The translations under genes and the position numbers were made by a program. The notes under the pieces are model-generated. The model was not told the origin of the DNA, did not search any database, and saw nothing but the letters and a program-made list of their open reading frames with translations. From Streptomyces sp. B21-105 (GTDB taxonomy: Bacteria; Actinomycetota; Actinomycetes; Streptomycetales; Streptomycetaceae): a DNA stretch of 64,000 nucleotides. Below, in pieces: positions 49,514 through 60,052 of this stretch (the stretch's first letter is position 1; the number at the start of each line of letters is the position of its first letter). The stretch lies in assembly GCF_036898465.1 (NCBI RefSeq), contig NZ_JARUMJ010000001.1:2914001-2978000 (forward strand). Direction: 5' to 3'.

Positions 49514-50785
49514 ATGAACGTCCGCCGTAGCGCCGCGGCTCTCGCCGCCGTCACCGTCGTGCTGGGCGCTGCCGTCCCCGCCGTCGCCGCCACTCCCTCC
49601 CCCGCCGCCCCGACGGCGCGGCCCGCCGGGCTGTACGGGACCTCCGACCCGACCTACGACGGCGTCTGGCGCCAGTCGCTGGCCCTGCTCGCGCAGCACA
49701 CCGTGGGCGTCACCCCGGCCGACGAGGCCGTGGCGTGGCTGACCGGCCAGCAGTGCGCGAACGGCGCCTTCGCCGCCTTCCGCGCCGACCCCGCGAAGCC
49801 CTGCGACGCGAAGGTGATGACCGACACCAACAGCACGGCCGCCGCCGTCCAAACGCTGGCCGCCCTCGGCGGTCACCGGGCCGCGGCGGAGAAGGCGGTC
49901 GGCTGGCTGAAGTCCGTCCAGAACGCCGACGGCGGCTGGGGCTACTCCGCGGGCGGGGCGAGCGACGCGAACTCGACGGCCGTCGTGGCGGGGGCGCTGA
50001 CGGCGGCCGGGCAGCAGCCCGCGCGGGTGCGGAAGGCCGGGAAGTCGCCGCTCGACGCGCTCGGAAAGCTCTCCCTCCCGTGCGGTGGGAACGGCGGTGG
50101 AGCCGGCGGGGGCGCGTTCGCCTATCAGCCGGACAAGAAGGGCGCCCTCGCAGCCAACGCGGACGCGACGGCGGCGGGCGTGCTCGGCGCGCTCGGCGAG
50201 GGCTTCGCGGCGAAGGCCGGCAAGACCGCCGCTCGCACAGAGGCGGCCCCCGTGTGCGGCGGTACGCCCGGCGCGCTCACGCCGGCCGACCTCGCCCGCA
50301 ACGGCGCCGCCCACCTCGTCCGGGCGGTCGCCGCCACCGGCTACCTCACGTCGTCCCTGCCCGGCGCCGCGGACCAGCCCGACTACGGCAACACAGCCGA
50401 CGCGGTCGTCGCGCTCGCCGCGCAGGGCGCGGTCGAGCAGGCGAAGAAGCCCCTCGCCTGGCTGCGGCAGAACTCGGCGGCCTGGGCGAAGCAGAGCGGC
50501 CCGGCCGCCTACGCCCAACTGATCTTCGCGGCCCACGCCACGGGCGCCGACCCGCGCGCCTTCGGCGGCACGGACCTGGTCGCACAGCTCGACGCGACGG
50601 GCCCGACCCCGCAGGCCACCGCGAAGACCGGCGACCGGGCCGCCGGCGGTGACACCGCGGACGCCGACAAGACGGACGACTCGGGTTCCGGCTACAGCGT
50701 CTGGCTGATAGTCGGCGTCTTCCTCGTCGCGGGCATCGGCATCGGGTTCCTCCTCAGCGCCCGCGGCCGGAAGCAGCAGCCGTGA
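49514..50785 (+). CDS. Surface-anchored alpha/alpha-barrel protein, putative cobalamin-binding
   Basis: 423 residues from ATG 49514. A signal peptide (1-26, ending VPAVAATPSP) is followed by repeated helical hairpins of the prenyltransferase/squalene cyclase type (DEAVAWLTGQQCANGAFAAF, VGWLKSVQNADGGWGYSAGG, KKPLAWLRQNSAAW) with paired cysteines. A C-terminal membrane helix (YSVWLIVGVFLVAGIGIGFLLSA) and basic tail RGRKQQ anchor it outside the cell. It is the first gene under the B12 riboswitch, followed by ECF transporter genes. The same barrel occurs in animal intrinsic factor and transcobalamin, so corrinoid capture is a reasonable inference. Confidence 0.85.
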   Translation: MNVRRSAAALAAVTVVLGAAVPAVAATPSPAAPTARPAGLYGTSDPTYDGVWRQSLALLAQHTVGVTPADEAVAWLTGQQCANGAFAAFRADPAKPCDAKVMTDTNSTAAAVQTLAALGGHRAAAEKAVGWLKSVQNADGGWGYSAGGASDANSTAVVAGALTAAGQQPARVRKAGKSPLDALGKLSLPCGGNGGGAGGGAFAYQPDKKGALAANADATAAGVLGALGEGFAAKAGKTAARTEAAPVCGGTPGALTPADLARNGAAHLVRAVAATGYLTSSLPGAADQPDYGNTADAVVALAAQGAVEQAKKPLAWLRQNSAAWAKQSGPAAYAQLIFAAHATGADPRAFGGTDLVAQLDATGPTPQATAKTGDRAAGGDTADADKTDDSGSGYSVWLIVGVFLVAGIGIGFLLSARGRKQQP

Positions 50786-51516
50786 CGCGCCGCCGCGTCG
50801 CCGTCGTCCTCGCCGCGCTGTCGCTCGTCCTCACCGGCGCGGTCGGCGTGATCGGCTCGGCCGTCCCCGCCCAGGCGGCGGGCTACCGCTACTGGTCCTT
50901 CTGGGACCGCGCCCGCGGCGGCGCCGGCGGCCACTGGACGTACGCGACCCAAGGGCCGTCCCTCGCCCGCCCGGCCGACGGCGACGTGCAGGGCTTCCGG
51001 TTCGCCGTCAGCGCGGACTCCCAGGACGCGTCGCAGCCGCGCGGCGCCGCCTCGTTCGCGGCGATCTGTGCCGGGACGCCCGCGCAGGACGGCACCAAGC
51101 GCGTGGCCCTGGTCATCGACTTCGGCACGCCGGCGGACGCCCCGGGCGGCGAGAGTCCGCCGTCGCCCGCGCAACGCACGGCGTGCGCCCGGGTCTCCCC
51201 CGCCGCGACGACGGCCGAGGCTCTCGCCGCCGTCGCCAAGCCCCTGCGCTACGACGCGAACGCCCTGCTGTGCGCGATCTCCGGCTACCCGGAGACGGGC
51301 TGCGGGGAGCAGGTGTCGACGGACGCCGCGGCGGACCGGACGAAGCAGCCCACGGCGCAGCCCAAGGCCGATGGCGACGCCGACGGCGACGTCGGCCACA
51401 GCGACAGCGACGGCGGCCCGTCGCTCGGCCTCTACGGCGGTGCGGCGGCCGTGGCCGTGCTGGCCGCGGCGGCGGTGTGGCAGGCACGACGGCGGGGTTC
51501 GCGCCGGAATGGCTGA
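50782..51516 (+). CDS. SCO2322-family secreted membrane-anchored protein
   Basis: 244 residues from GTG 50782, overlapping the previous stop (GTGA). A signal peptide ends near AQAAGYRYWSFW. The conserved region GYRYWSFWDRARGGAGGHWTYATQGP and LRYDANALLCAISGYPETGCGE (with three cysteines) is that of the SCO2322 family, seen next to cobalamin-type ECF transporters in Streptomyces. A C-terminal helix (LYGGAAAVAVLAAAAVW) and RRRGSRR anchor it. Role unknown; it may assist substrate delivery to the permease. Confidence 0.9.
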   Translation: MTRRRVAVVLAALSLVLTGAVGVIGSAVPAQAAGYRYWSFWDRARGGAGGHWTYATQGPSLARPADGDVQGFRFAVSADSQDASQPRGAASFAAICAGTPAQDGTKRVALVIDFGTPADAPGGESPPSPAQRTACARVSPAATTAEALAAVAKPLRYDANALLCAISGYPETGCGEQVSTDAAADRTKQPTAQPKADGDADGDVGHSDSDGGPSLGLYGGAAAVAVLAAAAVWQARRRGSRRNG

Positions 51517-52582
51517 CCGCCGCTCCCGCCCGCAACTCCACCCCGCCGCCTGGTGGCTCTGGGCCCTCGGCCTCGGGACCGCCGCCACCCGTACCTCCAA
51601 CCCGCTCCTCCTCGGCCTGCTCCTCGCGGTGTCCGCGTACGTCGTCGCCGTGTGCCGCCCGGACACGCCCTGGGCCCGCTCCTACACCGCGTTCCTCAGG
51701 CTCGCCCTCGCCGTGTTGGTCGTCCGGATCGTCTTCGTCGTCGTGCTGGGCTCCCCGATCCCGGGCACGCACGTCCTCGTCACGCTGCCCGAAGTCCCGC
51801 TCCCGCACTGGGCGCAGGGCATCCGGCTGGGCGGCGCGGTGACGGCCGAGGGCCTGCTCTTCGCGTTCTACGACGCCCTGCGCCTGGCCACCCTGCTGGT
51901 GTGCGTGGGTGCGGCGAATGCCCTGGCCAGCCCCTCCCGCCTGCTGAAATCCCTGCCCGGCGCGCTCTACGAGACGGGTGTGGCGGTGGTGGTGGCCATG
52001 ACGTTCGCCCCGAACCTCGTCGCGGACGTCCACCGGCTGCGCGCCGCCCGCCGACTGCGGGGCCGCCCGGACCGCGGCCTGCGCGGACTCCTCCAGGTGG
52101 GCCTGCCGGTGCTGGAGGGCGCGCTGGAACGCTCGGTGGCCCTGGCCGCCTCGATGGACGCCCGAGGATACGGCCGCACCGCCGACGTCCCCGCCCCCGT
52201 CCGCCGGACGACCGCCGCCCTCACGCTGGGCGGTCTGCTCGGCGTCTGCGCGGGAACGTACGGCCTGCTCACCGCCGCCGGCGGCACGTACGGCCTGCCG
52301 GTGCTGCTCGCCGGGGTCGTCGCCGCCCTCGCCGGGCTGCGTCTGGGGGGCCGCCGTTCTCCGCGCACCCGGTACCGTCCGGACCGCTGGACGCCGCGCG
52401 CCTGTCTGGTCGCCGCCTCCGGCGTCGCCGTCGCGGCTCTTCTCGTCGTCGCCGCGTCCGCGGACCCGGCGGCGCTGCGTCCCGGCGTGGTGCCGCTGAC
52501 CGCGCCCGCCCTTCCGCTCTGGCCGGCGGCTGCCGTCCTGCTCGGCCTGCTGCCCGCGTTCGCGTCCGAGGAGCCGTCGTGA
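51509..52582 (+). CDS. ECF transporter T component (EcfT/CbiQ-like)
   Basis: 357 residues from ATG 51509, overlapping the previous stop by eight bases. Six to seven membrane helices surround the coupling-helix signature ERSVALAASMDARGYGR (the Ala-Arg-Gly motif that docks onto the ATPases). EcfT links the two ATPase domains to the substrate-binding S component. Compared with core CbiQ it is longer, having extra C-terminal helices (about 290-357). It is the third gene of the B12-regulated operon. Confidence 0.92.
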   Translation: MADRRSRPQLHPAAWWLWALGLGTAATRTSNPLLLGLLLAVSAYVVAVCRPDTPWARSYTAFLRLALAVLVVRIVFVVVLGSPIPGTHVLVTLPEVPLPHWAQGIRLGGAVTAEGLLFAFYDALRLATLLVCVGAANALASPSRLLKSLPGALYETGVAVVVAMTFAPNLVADVHRLRAARRLRGRPDRGLRGLLQVGLPVLEGALERSVALAASMDARGYGRTADVPAPVRRTTAALTLGGLLGVCAGTYGLLTAAGGTYGLPVLLAGVVAALAGLRLGGRRSPRTRYRPDRWTPRACLVAASGVAVAALLVVAASADPAALRPGVVPLTAPALPLWPAAAVLLGLLPAFASEEPS

Positions 52583-54378
52583 TCCGTTTCGAGAACGTTT
52601 CCGTGACATACGAGGGTGGCTCCGAACCCGCCGTCAGCGGCGTCGACTTCGAGATCCCCGAAGGCGAACTCGTGCTGTTGGCGGGCCCGTCGGGGGTGGG
52701 CAAGTCGACGCTCCTGGGCGCGGTCGGAGGCCTCGTCCCGCACTTCACCGGCGGCACCCTGCGAGGCAGGGTCACCGTCGCCGGCCGCGACACCCGCACC
52801 CACAAACCGCGTGAACTCGCCGACGTCGTCGGCACGGTGGGCCAGGACCCCCTCTCGCACTTCGTGACGGACACGGTCGAGGAGGAACTCGCCTACGGCA
52901 TGGAGTCGTTGGGCCTGCCGCCGGAGGTGATGCGCCGCCGCGTCGAGGAGACCCTGGACCTGCTCGGCCTGGCCGGCCTGCGCGACCGCCCCATCGCCAC
53001 CCTGTCCGGCGGCCAGCAGCAGCGCGTCGCGATCGGCTCGGTGCTCACCCCGCACCCCCGGGTGCTCGTCCTGGACGAGCCGACGTCCGCGCTCGACCCG
53101 GCCGCCGCCGAGGAGGTCCTCGCGGTCCTGCTCCGGCTGGTCCACGACCTGGGGACGACGGTGCTGCTGGCGGAGCACCGGCTGGAACGCGTCCTGCAGT
53201 ACGCCGACCAGGTCGCCCTGCTGCCCGCTCCCGGCGCGGCTCCCGTGCTCGGCGCGCCGGCGGACGTCATGGCCGTGTCCCCGGTGATCCCACCGGTCGT
53301 GGCCCTGGGCCGGCTGGCGGACTGGTCGCCGCTGCCTCTGACGGTGCGCGACGCCCGACGAAGGGCGGCCGACCTGCGCGAACGCCTCGCCACTCGGGAA
53401 ACACCCCGAAACACCGGCAACGCGCCGGGCGACGCTCACGCCGGGTCGGCGGCGGCGACACCGAAACCTGCGACTGCGCCTGCGCCTGCGCCTGCGCCTG
53501 CGCCTGCGCCTGCACCGGTCGTCGAGCCCCCGGCACAGACGCCGTCCGCGAGGCTCTGGGCCCACCGCCTCCTACGCCGCGCCCCTTCCCCCACCCCTTC
53601 CCCCGACGTGCCCACCGCTCCTCCCGCACCCCCCGCCGAGGCCCGTGCCCTGGGTGTCCGCCGAGCCGGCGTCCAGGCGTTGCGCGACGTCGATCTCACC
53701 GTCGCGCCCGGCGAGACCATCGCCCTCATGGGACGCAACGGGGCCGGCAAGTCGACGCTGCTCAACACGTTCGTGGGCCTGGTCGAGCCGACCGCCGGAA
53801 CGGTCCGCGTGTCGGGCGCCGTCCCGCACCGCGCCTCGCCCCGCGACCTGGTCCGCCGCGTCGGACTGGTCCCGCAGGAGCCGCGCGACCTGCTGTACGC
53901 CGACACGGTCGCCGCCGAGTGCGCGGCCGCCGACCCGGACGCGCGGGCCGAGCCCGGCTCCTGCCGCGCCCTGGTCTCGGAGCTGCTGCCCGGCATCGCG
54001 GACGCCGTCCACCCCCGCGACCTCTCCGAGGGCCAGCGCCTCACCCTCGCGCTGGCCGTCGTCCTCACCGCGCGCCCGCCGCTCCTCCTCCTCGACGAGC
54101 CGACCCGCGGCCTGGACTATGCGGCGAAGGCCCGCCTGGTCGCCGTCCTGCGCGGGCTGTCGGCGGCCGGTCACGCGATCGTGCTGGCCACGCACGATGT
54201 GGAGCTGGCCGCGGAACTGGCCCACCGGGTGGTGCTGCTCGCCGAGGGCGAGATCATCGCGGACGGCCCGACGGCCGAGGTCGTGGTCTCCTCACCCTCC
54301 TTCGCCCCGCAGGTGACGAAGATCCTGGCCCCGCAGCGGTGGCTCACGGTCGCACAGGTGAGGGAGGCACTGCGATGA
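52579..54378 (+). CDS. ECF-type ABC transporter with two fused ATPase domains
   Basis: 599 residues from GTG 52579, overlapping the EcfT stop (GTGA). Domain 1: Walker A GPSGVGKST, signature LSGGQQQRVAIG, Walker B VLVLDEPTSALD. Domain 2: Walker A GRNGAGKST, signature LSEGQRLTLAL, Walker B LLLLDEPTRGLD. Between them is a long Ala-Pro linker (PAPAPAPAPAPAP, a 12-bp DNA repeat). Both ATPases energise uptake with EcfT and the S component. The second signature has E instead of G (LSEGQ), which is common in the CbiO-type second half. Confidence 0.93.
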   Translation: MIRFENVSVTYEGGSEPAVSGVDFEIPEGELVLLAGPSGVGKSTLLGAVGGLVPHFTGGTLRGRVTVAGRDTRTHKPRELADVVGTVGQDPLSHFVTDTVEEELAYGMESLGLPPEVMRRRVEETLDLLGLAGLRDRPIATLSGGQQQRVAIGSVLTPHPRVLVLDEPTSALDPAAAEEVLAVLLRLVHDLGTTVLLAEHRLERVLQYADQVALLPAPGAAPVLGAPADVMAVSPVIPPVVALGRLADWSPLPLTVRDARRRAADLRERLATRETPRNTGNAPGDAHAGSAAATPKPATAPAPAPAPAPAPAPVVEPPAQTPSARLWAHRLLRRAPSPTPSPDVPTAPPAPPAEARALGVRRAGVQALRDVDLTVAPGETIALMGRNGAGKSTLLNTFVGLVEPTAGTVRVSGAVPHRASPRDLVRRVGLVPQEPRDLLYADTVAAECAAADPDARAEPGSCRALVSELLPGIADAVHPRDLSEGQRLTLALAVVLTARPPLLLLDEPTRGLDYAAKARLVAVLRGLSAAGHAIVLATHDVELAAELAHRVVLLAEGEIIADGPTAEVVVSSPSFAPQVTKILAPQRWLTVAQVREALR

Positions 54379-55370
54379 CGGCCCGCCCCGGGCAGCGCCC
54401 CGGACCCGAGCGGTGCTCCGGACCCGGGCGGCGACCCGGACCCGGTGGGCGCTCCGGACCCGAACGACGTCCGCTCCCCGGGCGGCGTCCCCGTCCCGCC
54501 CGGCGTCCGCGTCCCGTCCGGCTGGGACCGCGTTCCCTCGCCGCGTTGGCGCTGGTCGGCGCGGTGGGCGTGGTCGCCTTCGGCTGGCCCTTCCTGGCCC
54601 CGCCCGCCTCCGCGCTGAACGCCCACGCCCAGGACGCCCCCTGGCTCTTCGCCGGCCTGCTGGTGCTGCTGGTGGCGGTGGTGGCGGCGACGATCTCGGA
54701 GTCCGGGCTGGGCGCGAAGGCGGTGGCGATGCTGGGCGTGCTGGCGGCGACAGGCGCGGCGCTGCGTCCGCTCGGCGCGGGGACGGCGGGCATCGAGCCG
54801 ATGTTCTTCCTGATGGTGCTGAGCGGGCGGGTCCTCGGCCCGGGCTTCGGCTTCGTCCTCGGCTCGGTCACGATGTTCGCGTCCGCGCTGCTCACGGGCG
54901 GGGTGGGCCCGTGGATGCCGTTCCAGATGCTGGCAATGGGCTGGTTCACGATGGGCGCGGGCCTGCTGCCGGGCGGCCACCGGCTGCGCGGCCGTGCCGA
55001 ACTGCTCGTGCTGTCGGCGTACGGCTTCCTGGCCGCCTTCGCCTACGGCACGGCGATGAACCTGGCCGGCTGGCCCTTCATGGGCACGCTGGCCTCGGGC
55101 GTCGCCTTCGATCCGGACGGGACGGTCCCGGCGAACCTGGCCCGCTTCCTGGCGTACTGCGTGGCGACGTCGCTGGGCTGGGACTTGGGCCGGGCGCTGG
55201 TCACCGTACTGCTGACGTACACGCTCGGTCCGGCGGTGCTGAAGGCGCTGCGCAGAGCGACCCGGCGGGCCGCCTTCGAGACCGCGGTCACATTCGAGGC
55301 CCCTCGGGCGACCCCTGGACCCTCGCGGACGGCCCCCGAACCCTCTCGGACGACCTCCGAACCCCGTTGA
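54375..55370 (+). CDS. ECF transporter S component (cobalamin-type substrate binder)
   Basis: 331 residues from ATG 54375 (ATGA overlap). A long cytoplasmic N-terminus is rich in Gly/Pro/Arg repeats ([15 protein letters not shown]). Six membrane helices follow from about residue 55, including GIEPMFFLMVLSGRVLGPGFGFVLGSVTMFASALLTGGVGPWMPFQMLAMGW, characteristic of actinobacterial S components in B12-regulated loci. It would bind the substrate, here most likely cobalamin or a cobinamide given the riboswitch. The first 50 residues may be disordered, and the real start could be further in. Confidence 0.88.
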   Translation: MTARPGQRPGPERCSGPGRRPGPGGRSGPERRPLPGRRPRPARRPRPVRLGPRSLAALALVGAVGVVAFGWPFLAPPASALNAHAQDAPWLFAGLLVLLVAVVAATISESGLGAKAVAMLGVLAATGAALRPLGAGTAGIEPMFFLMVLSGRVLGPGFGFVLGSVTMFASALLTGGVGPWMPFQMLAMGWFTMGAGLLPGGHRLRGRAELLVLSAYGFLAAFAYGTAMNLAGWPFMGTLASGVAFDPDGTVPANLARFLAYCVATSLGWDLGRALVTVLLTYTLGPAVLKALRRATRRAAFETAVTFEAPRATPGPSRTAPEPSRTTSEPR

Positions 55371-55706
55371 TCGGTGAACCACCCCACATGACCCACATCA
55401 CCTACTAACCGAACTAGTCGGGCAAATCGCAAGCCATGCGCATGCCATCATGGGGTCTGACCTGCACATTGAGAGCCAGGTCACACCGGGACCCCGCCCC
55501 CGACATACGACGTCCACTAGCAAAAGGGGTCTTTGCGGACAGCGGCCGATCCTGTTTCTGTGGATGACGTCGCACGGCGCCGACGAGCCCACGGGCCTCG
55601 GCGCCGCGGCATGCAGCCACTCACCGCACACCACGCGGTGCGGCCACGCACCGCGTGACTCCGGCATGCAGGCGACCGCCACCGTCCCCGAAAGAAAAGG
55701 TTCTTC
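55371..55706 (+). other. 336-bp leader upstream of the transglycosylase-like gene
   Basis: No gene. It contains hairpins GGCGCCGA-N14-TCGGCGCC (55576-55605) and GCGGTGCGGCCACGCACCGC near 55645. The position, before a secreted SLT-type protein, is where ydaO/c-di-AMP riboswitches occur in Streptomyces, but I do not find that riboswitch's conserved core. A long structured leader is likely. Confidence 0.5.
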
Positions 55707-56129
55707 GTGTCCGTCTCCGTCATCCGTCGCATCGCTTCCCCGAAGAAGGCCCTCACCGGCATCGCCGTGGCCGCCGCCGCCGCGGGTATGGCACTGTCCG
55801 CCGCCCCGGCCCACGCCGCGACGACGTCCGTGTCCTCCGCCTCCAAGGCCCAGGCGATCGCGCACAAGATGATCCCGGACGCCGCGCAGTACAAGGCCTT
55901 CTCCAACATCGTCAAGCACGAGAGCGGCTGGGACGTCGACGCCACCAACGCCTCCTCCGGCGCGTACGGCCTCGTCCAGGCCCTGCCCGGCTCCAAGATG
56001 GCCTCGGCCGGCTCCGACTGGAAGACCAACGCCAAGACCCAGATCAAGTGGGGCCTGGACTACATGAACTCCCGCTACGGCAGCCCGGTCGGCGCCTGGG
56101 CCTTCTGGCAGGCCAACGGCTGGTACTGA
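55707..56129 (+). CDS. Secreted lytic transglycosylase-like protein
   Basis: 140 residues from GTG 55707, with AAAAGG six bases upstream. A signal peptide ends PAHAATTSV (about 38). The small domain AFSNIVKHESGWDVDATNASSGAYGLVQALPGSKMASAG with E72 in HESGW is the lysozyme-like fold of SLT-type transglycosylases; the protein ends FWQANGWY as in many Streptomyces members. It would cleave or remodel peptidoglycan outside the cell. It stands alone after the transporter operon. Confidence 0.9.
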   Translation: MSVSVIRRIASPKKALTGIAVAAAAAGMALSAAPAHAATTSVSSASKAQAIAHKMIPDAAQYKAFSNIVKHESGWDVDATNASSGAYGLVQALPGSKMASAGSDWKTNAKTQIKWGLDYMNSRYGSPVGAWAFWQANGWY

Positions 56130-56327
56130 GCCCCGCCGACCACACCGCCTGCACGAACCTGCACCGCTGCACCACCTGCGCCGCCCGCACCCCTGGCACC
56201 ACCCGCGTGAGCCCCACCGTGCGACCCGCGCTTCGCGCCCCGATACGCGCCGAAGGTGACGCCCCCGATCCCCCGGGCCGTCGCCTTCGGCGCACACCGC
56301 GTGCTTGCGCACCCGCGTGCGACCGGC

Positions 56328-56714
56328 TCAGCGGTTGAGGTCCAGCACGGGCACGCCCCGCCCCTCGTACGCCTTCGGGTCCACGGTGGCGACAAGCGCT
56401 TCCGCACCCCATTCAGGCAGGTTGTGGGCGGCATGCATGACCGCCCCGACCCCCGCCGGGACGCCGTCGCGATGCAGTCGGGCCACCGCAAGCACCGCCG
56501 TGTAATCGAGGTCCACGGTGTGGAGGACCTCCAGTTGGCCGATGTGCTCGGCGATCCCGAAATGCTCGCGGTCCGCCTCCAGGACCGACAACGTCGGCAC
56601 CCACAAGCGGGTCTCCGTCTCGAAGTGCGCCCGGTGGATCAGCGCGGACACCTGCCGGTTGCCGGACAGGGCCAGAAGCGTCGGCGCGTCCAGAACGAGG
56701 TGGTGGAGGATCAC
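56328..56714 (-). CDS. PIN-domain toxin (VapC-like)
   Basis: 128 residues from GTG 56714, overlapping the antitoxin stop (GTGA). PIN-domain acidic residues are D9 (LVLDAPTLLAL), E46 (LSVLEADRE) and the C-terminal D112 region (EALVATVDPKAYEG). VapC proteins are Mg2+-dependent RNases kept inactive by their antitoxin. The gene is the second of a two-gene operon. Confidence 0.85.
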   Translation of the reverse strand: MILHHLVLDAPTLLALSGNRQVSALIHRAHFETETRLWVPTLSVLEADREHFGIAEHIGQLEVLHTVDLDYTAVLAVARLHRDGVPAGVGAVMHAAHNLPEWGAEALVATVDPKAYEGRGVPVLDLNR

Positions 56715-56974
56715 GCGACGGCGTCCTGCTGCCGGGCAAAGGCCTCCCGGAGCCTGCGCCCCATGGCCGCGCTCTCGTCGTCACTCACGTCGACACCGAA
56801 GTGTTCCGCGAGGTAGTTGCGGGTCCGCTCCGCCCGCTCCCGCCGCTCCTCGTCGGTCAGCGTCGATTCCGCGAACTCCTGAACCAGGGATCGGATCGAC
56901 GTCCCCCTCGACTCGGCGATCACCGCCAGCCGGTCCCGCACCTCGGCGGGAACACGAATCATCGCATCGCTCAT
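56711..56974 (-). CDS. Ribbon-helix-helix antitoxin (VapB-like)
   Basis: 87 residues from ATG 56974. The N-terminal RHH-type segment is MIRVPAEVRDRLAVIAESRGTSIRSLVQEFAE, the C-terminal part is acidic and helical (NYLAEHFGVDVSDDESAAMGRRLREAFARQ). It would bind the PIN toxin and autoregulate the operon. A palindrome directly upstream fits its operator. The longer ORF to 57430 is not supported. Confidence 0.85.
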   Translation of the reverse strand: MSDAMIRVPAEVRDRLAVIAESRGTSIRSLVQEFAESTLTDEERRERAERTRNYLAEHFGVDVSDDESAAMGRRLREAFARQQDAVA

Positions 56975-56981
56975 ACCGGGA

Positions 56982-56999
56982 GTATACGGCCGCGTATAC
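56982..56999. promoter_or_regulatory. Palindromic operator GTATACG-N4-CGTATAC
   Basis: GTATACGGCCGCGTATAC lies 8 bp upstream of the antitoxin start codon, a typical place for a toxin-antitoxin autoregulatory site. Its A+T-containing arms stand out in G+C-rich DNA and may overlap the -10 region. Confidence 0.75.
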
Positions 57000-57072
57000 G
57001 CCCGGCACCCGTCCCATGGCAGACCCGCCCGCAACAGACCCGCCGACAGTAGATGCGCCGGACAGCAGCCCC

Positions 57073-58329
57073 CTACTCCGCCGCGACCCTCAGCTCCTTC
57101 ACCCCGTTGATCCAGGCCGACCGCAGCCGTCGCGGATCGCCCACCAGCTTCATGCCGGGCATGGCGTCGGCGATGGCGTTGAAGATGAGGTTGATCTCGA
57201 GGACGGCGAGCGACTTGCCGAGGCAGAAGTGGGGTCCGCCGCCGCCGAACCCGAGATGCGGGTTGGGATCGCGGGTGACGTCGAAGGAGTCCGGGTTCTC
57301 GAACACCTCCGGGTCGCGGTTGGCGGAGGCATAGAAGATCCCGACCCGGTCCCCCTTCCTGATCAGCTTGCCGCCGAGCTCGGTGTCCTGGGTGGCGGTC
57401 CGCTGGAAGGCGACGACGGGCGTGGCCCACCGCACGATCTCCTCGGCGGCGGTGTCGGGCCGCTCACGCTTGTAGAGCTCCCACTGCTCGGGGTGGGTGA
57501 GGAAGGCGTGCATCCCGTGGGTGGTGGCGTTGCGGGTCGTCTCGTTTCCGGCCACCGCGAGCATGAGGACGAAGAACCCGAACTCGTCGGAGTTGAGGTT
57601 GCCCTCGTTCTCGGCGGCCACCAGTGTGGAGACGATGTCGCGGGCGGGGCACTGCTTGCGCTCCGCTGCCATGCCCATCGCGTACGCGATCACCTCGGCG
57701 GCCGACTGCCGGCCGACCTCGGCGGTGATGGCGTACTCGGGGTCGTCGTACGCGATCATCTTGTTGGACCACTCGAAGATCTTCGCGCGGTCGTCCTGGG
57801 GGATGCCGATCAGCTCGGCGATGGCCTGCAGCGGCAGTTCTGAGGCGACGGAGGTGACGAAGTCGAAGGAACCGCCGGAATCGCCGGAACCGTCGCCCTG
57901 TTCGCGCGCCCGCTCGACGATGTCGACGGCCCGCGCCCGCAACCGCTCTTCAAGGCCCCGGATGGCCCGCGGCGTGAACCCCCGCTGAACGATCTGCCGC
58001 ACGCGCGTGTGCTCGGGCGGGTCCATGTTCAGCAGGATGAACCGCTGGGCGTCGATCGAGGCGCGCTCGACGTGCTCGTTGAACCGGATGATCGCGGTGT
58101 TGAGGTAGGAGGAGAAGAGCTCGGGATGCGTGGAAACGTATTTCACATCCGCGTGCCGGGTGACCGCCCAGTACCCCTCATCCTGGAAGCCGGCGACGTT
58201 GCCCGACTGCGGGACCCAGCGGACCGGCTCGGCCTGCCGCAGTGCGGCGAACTCGGGCAGGGGCACATGGTGTTGCAGCAGGTCGGGGTCGGTGAAGTCG
58301 AACCCGTCGGGAAGCGCTGGACAGTGCAT
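57073..58329 (-). CDS. CYP125-like cytochrome P450 (sterol side-chain hydroxylase)
   Basis: 418 residues from ATG 58329, seven bases after GGAG; ATG 58371 (432 residues) is the alternative. The sequence is close to M. tuberculosis CYP125: LPxGFDFTDPD, RFILLNMDPPEHTRVRQIVQRGFTPRAI, oxygen-binding MLAVAGNETTRN, ERPDTAAEEIVRWATPVVAFQRTA, and haem ligand C369 in HLGFGGGGPHFCLG. CYP125 hydroxylates C26/C27 of cholesterol or cholest-4-en-3-one. It is divergent from the FadA5-like thiolase, with KstR-type and CTGA-N7-TCAG sites between them. Confidence 0.92.
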   Translation of the reverse strand: MHCPALPDGFDFTDPDLLQHHVPLPEFAALRQAEPVRWVPQSGNVAGFQDEGYWAVTRHADVKYVSTHPELFSSYLNTAIIRFNEHVERASIDAQRFILLNMDPPEHTRVRQIVQRGFTPRAIRGLEERLRARAVDIVERAREQGDGSGDSGGSFDFVTSVASELPLQAIAELIGIPQDDRAKIFEWSNKMIAYDDPEYAITAEVGRQSAAEVIAYAMGMAAERKQCPARDIVSTLVAAENEGNLNSDEFGFFVLMLAVAGNETTRNATTHGMHAFLTHPEQWELYKRERPDTAAEEIVRWATPVVAFQRTATQDTELGGKLIRKGDRVGIFYASANRDPEVFENPDSFDVTRDPNPHLGFGGGGPHFCLGKSLAVLEINLIFNAIADAMPGMKLVGDPRRLRSAWINGVKELRVAAE

Positions 58330-58381
58330 CGGCGGCTCCAGCCATCTGACGATGCCGACTGCGTTCGGCATCCCGCAGAAT

Positions 58382-58396
58382 CTGACGTGTCATCAG
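58382..58396. promoter_or_regulatory. Palindrome CTGA-N7-TCAG (copy 4)
   Basis: CTGACGTGTCATCAG lies in the promoter region of the P450 gene, 10 or 52 bp upstream depending on which start is used. Same pattern as the copies at 29643, 38651 and 46504. Confidence 0.55.
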
Positions 58397-58453
58397 AAAC
58401 AGATGGCGAGAAGGTAGTTCAGGAGCCTTGAGGCTGCAAGACCCTTGCGGTGA

Positions 58454-59963
<1,510 letters not shown>

Positions 59964-60052
59964 AGCGCTCCTCCATCACTCGCCGGATCAGCTCCGCAGA
60001 ATCCTTGAGGGAGAGAGCGGCAGCCCGGAGATGATCGTAACGGAGTGAACAG

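Noticed and set aside
55395..55706. ydaO (c-di-AMP) riboswitch before the transglycosylase-like gene
   Set aside because: The position is suggestive, but the conserved ydaO core is not visible; only generic hairpins are present.
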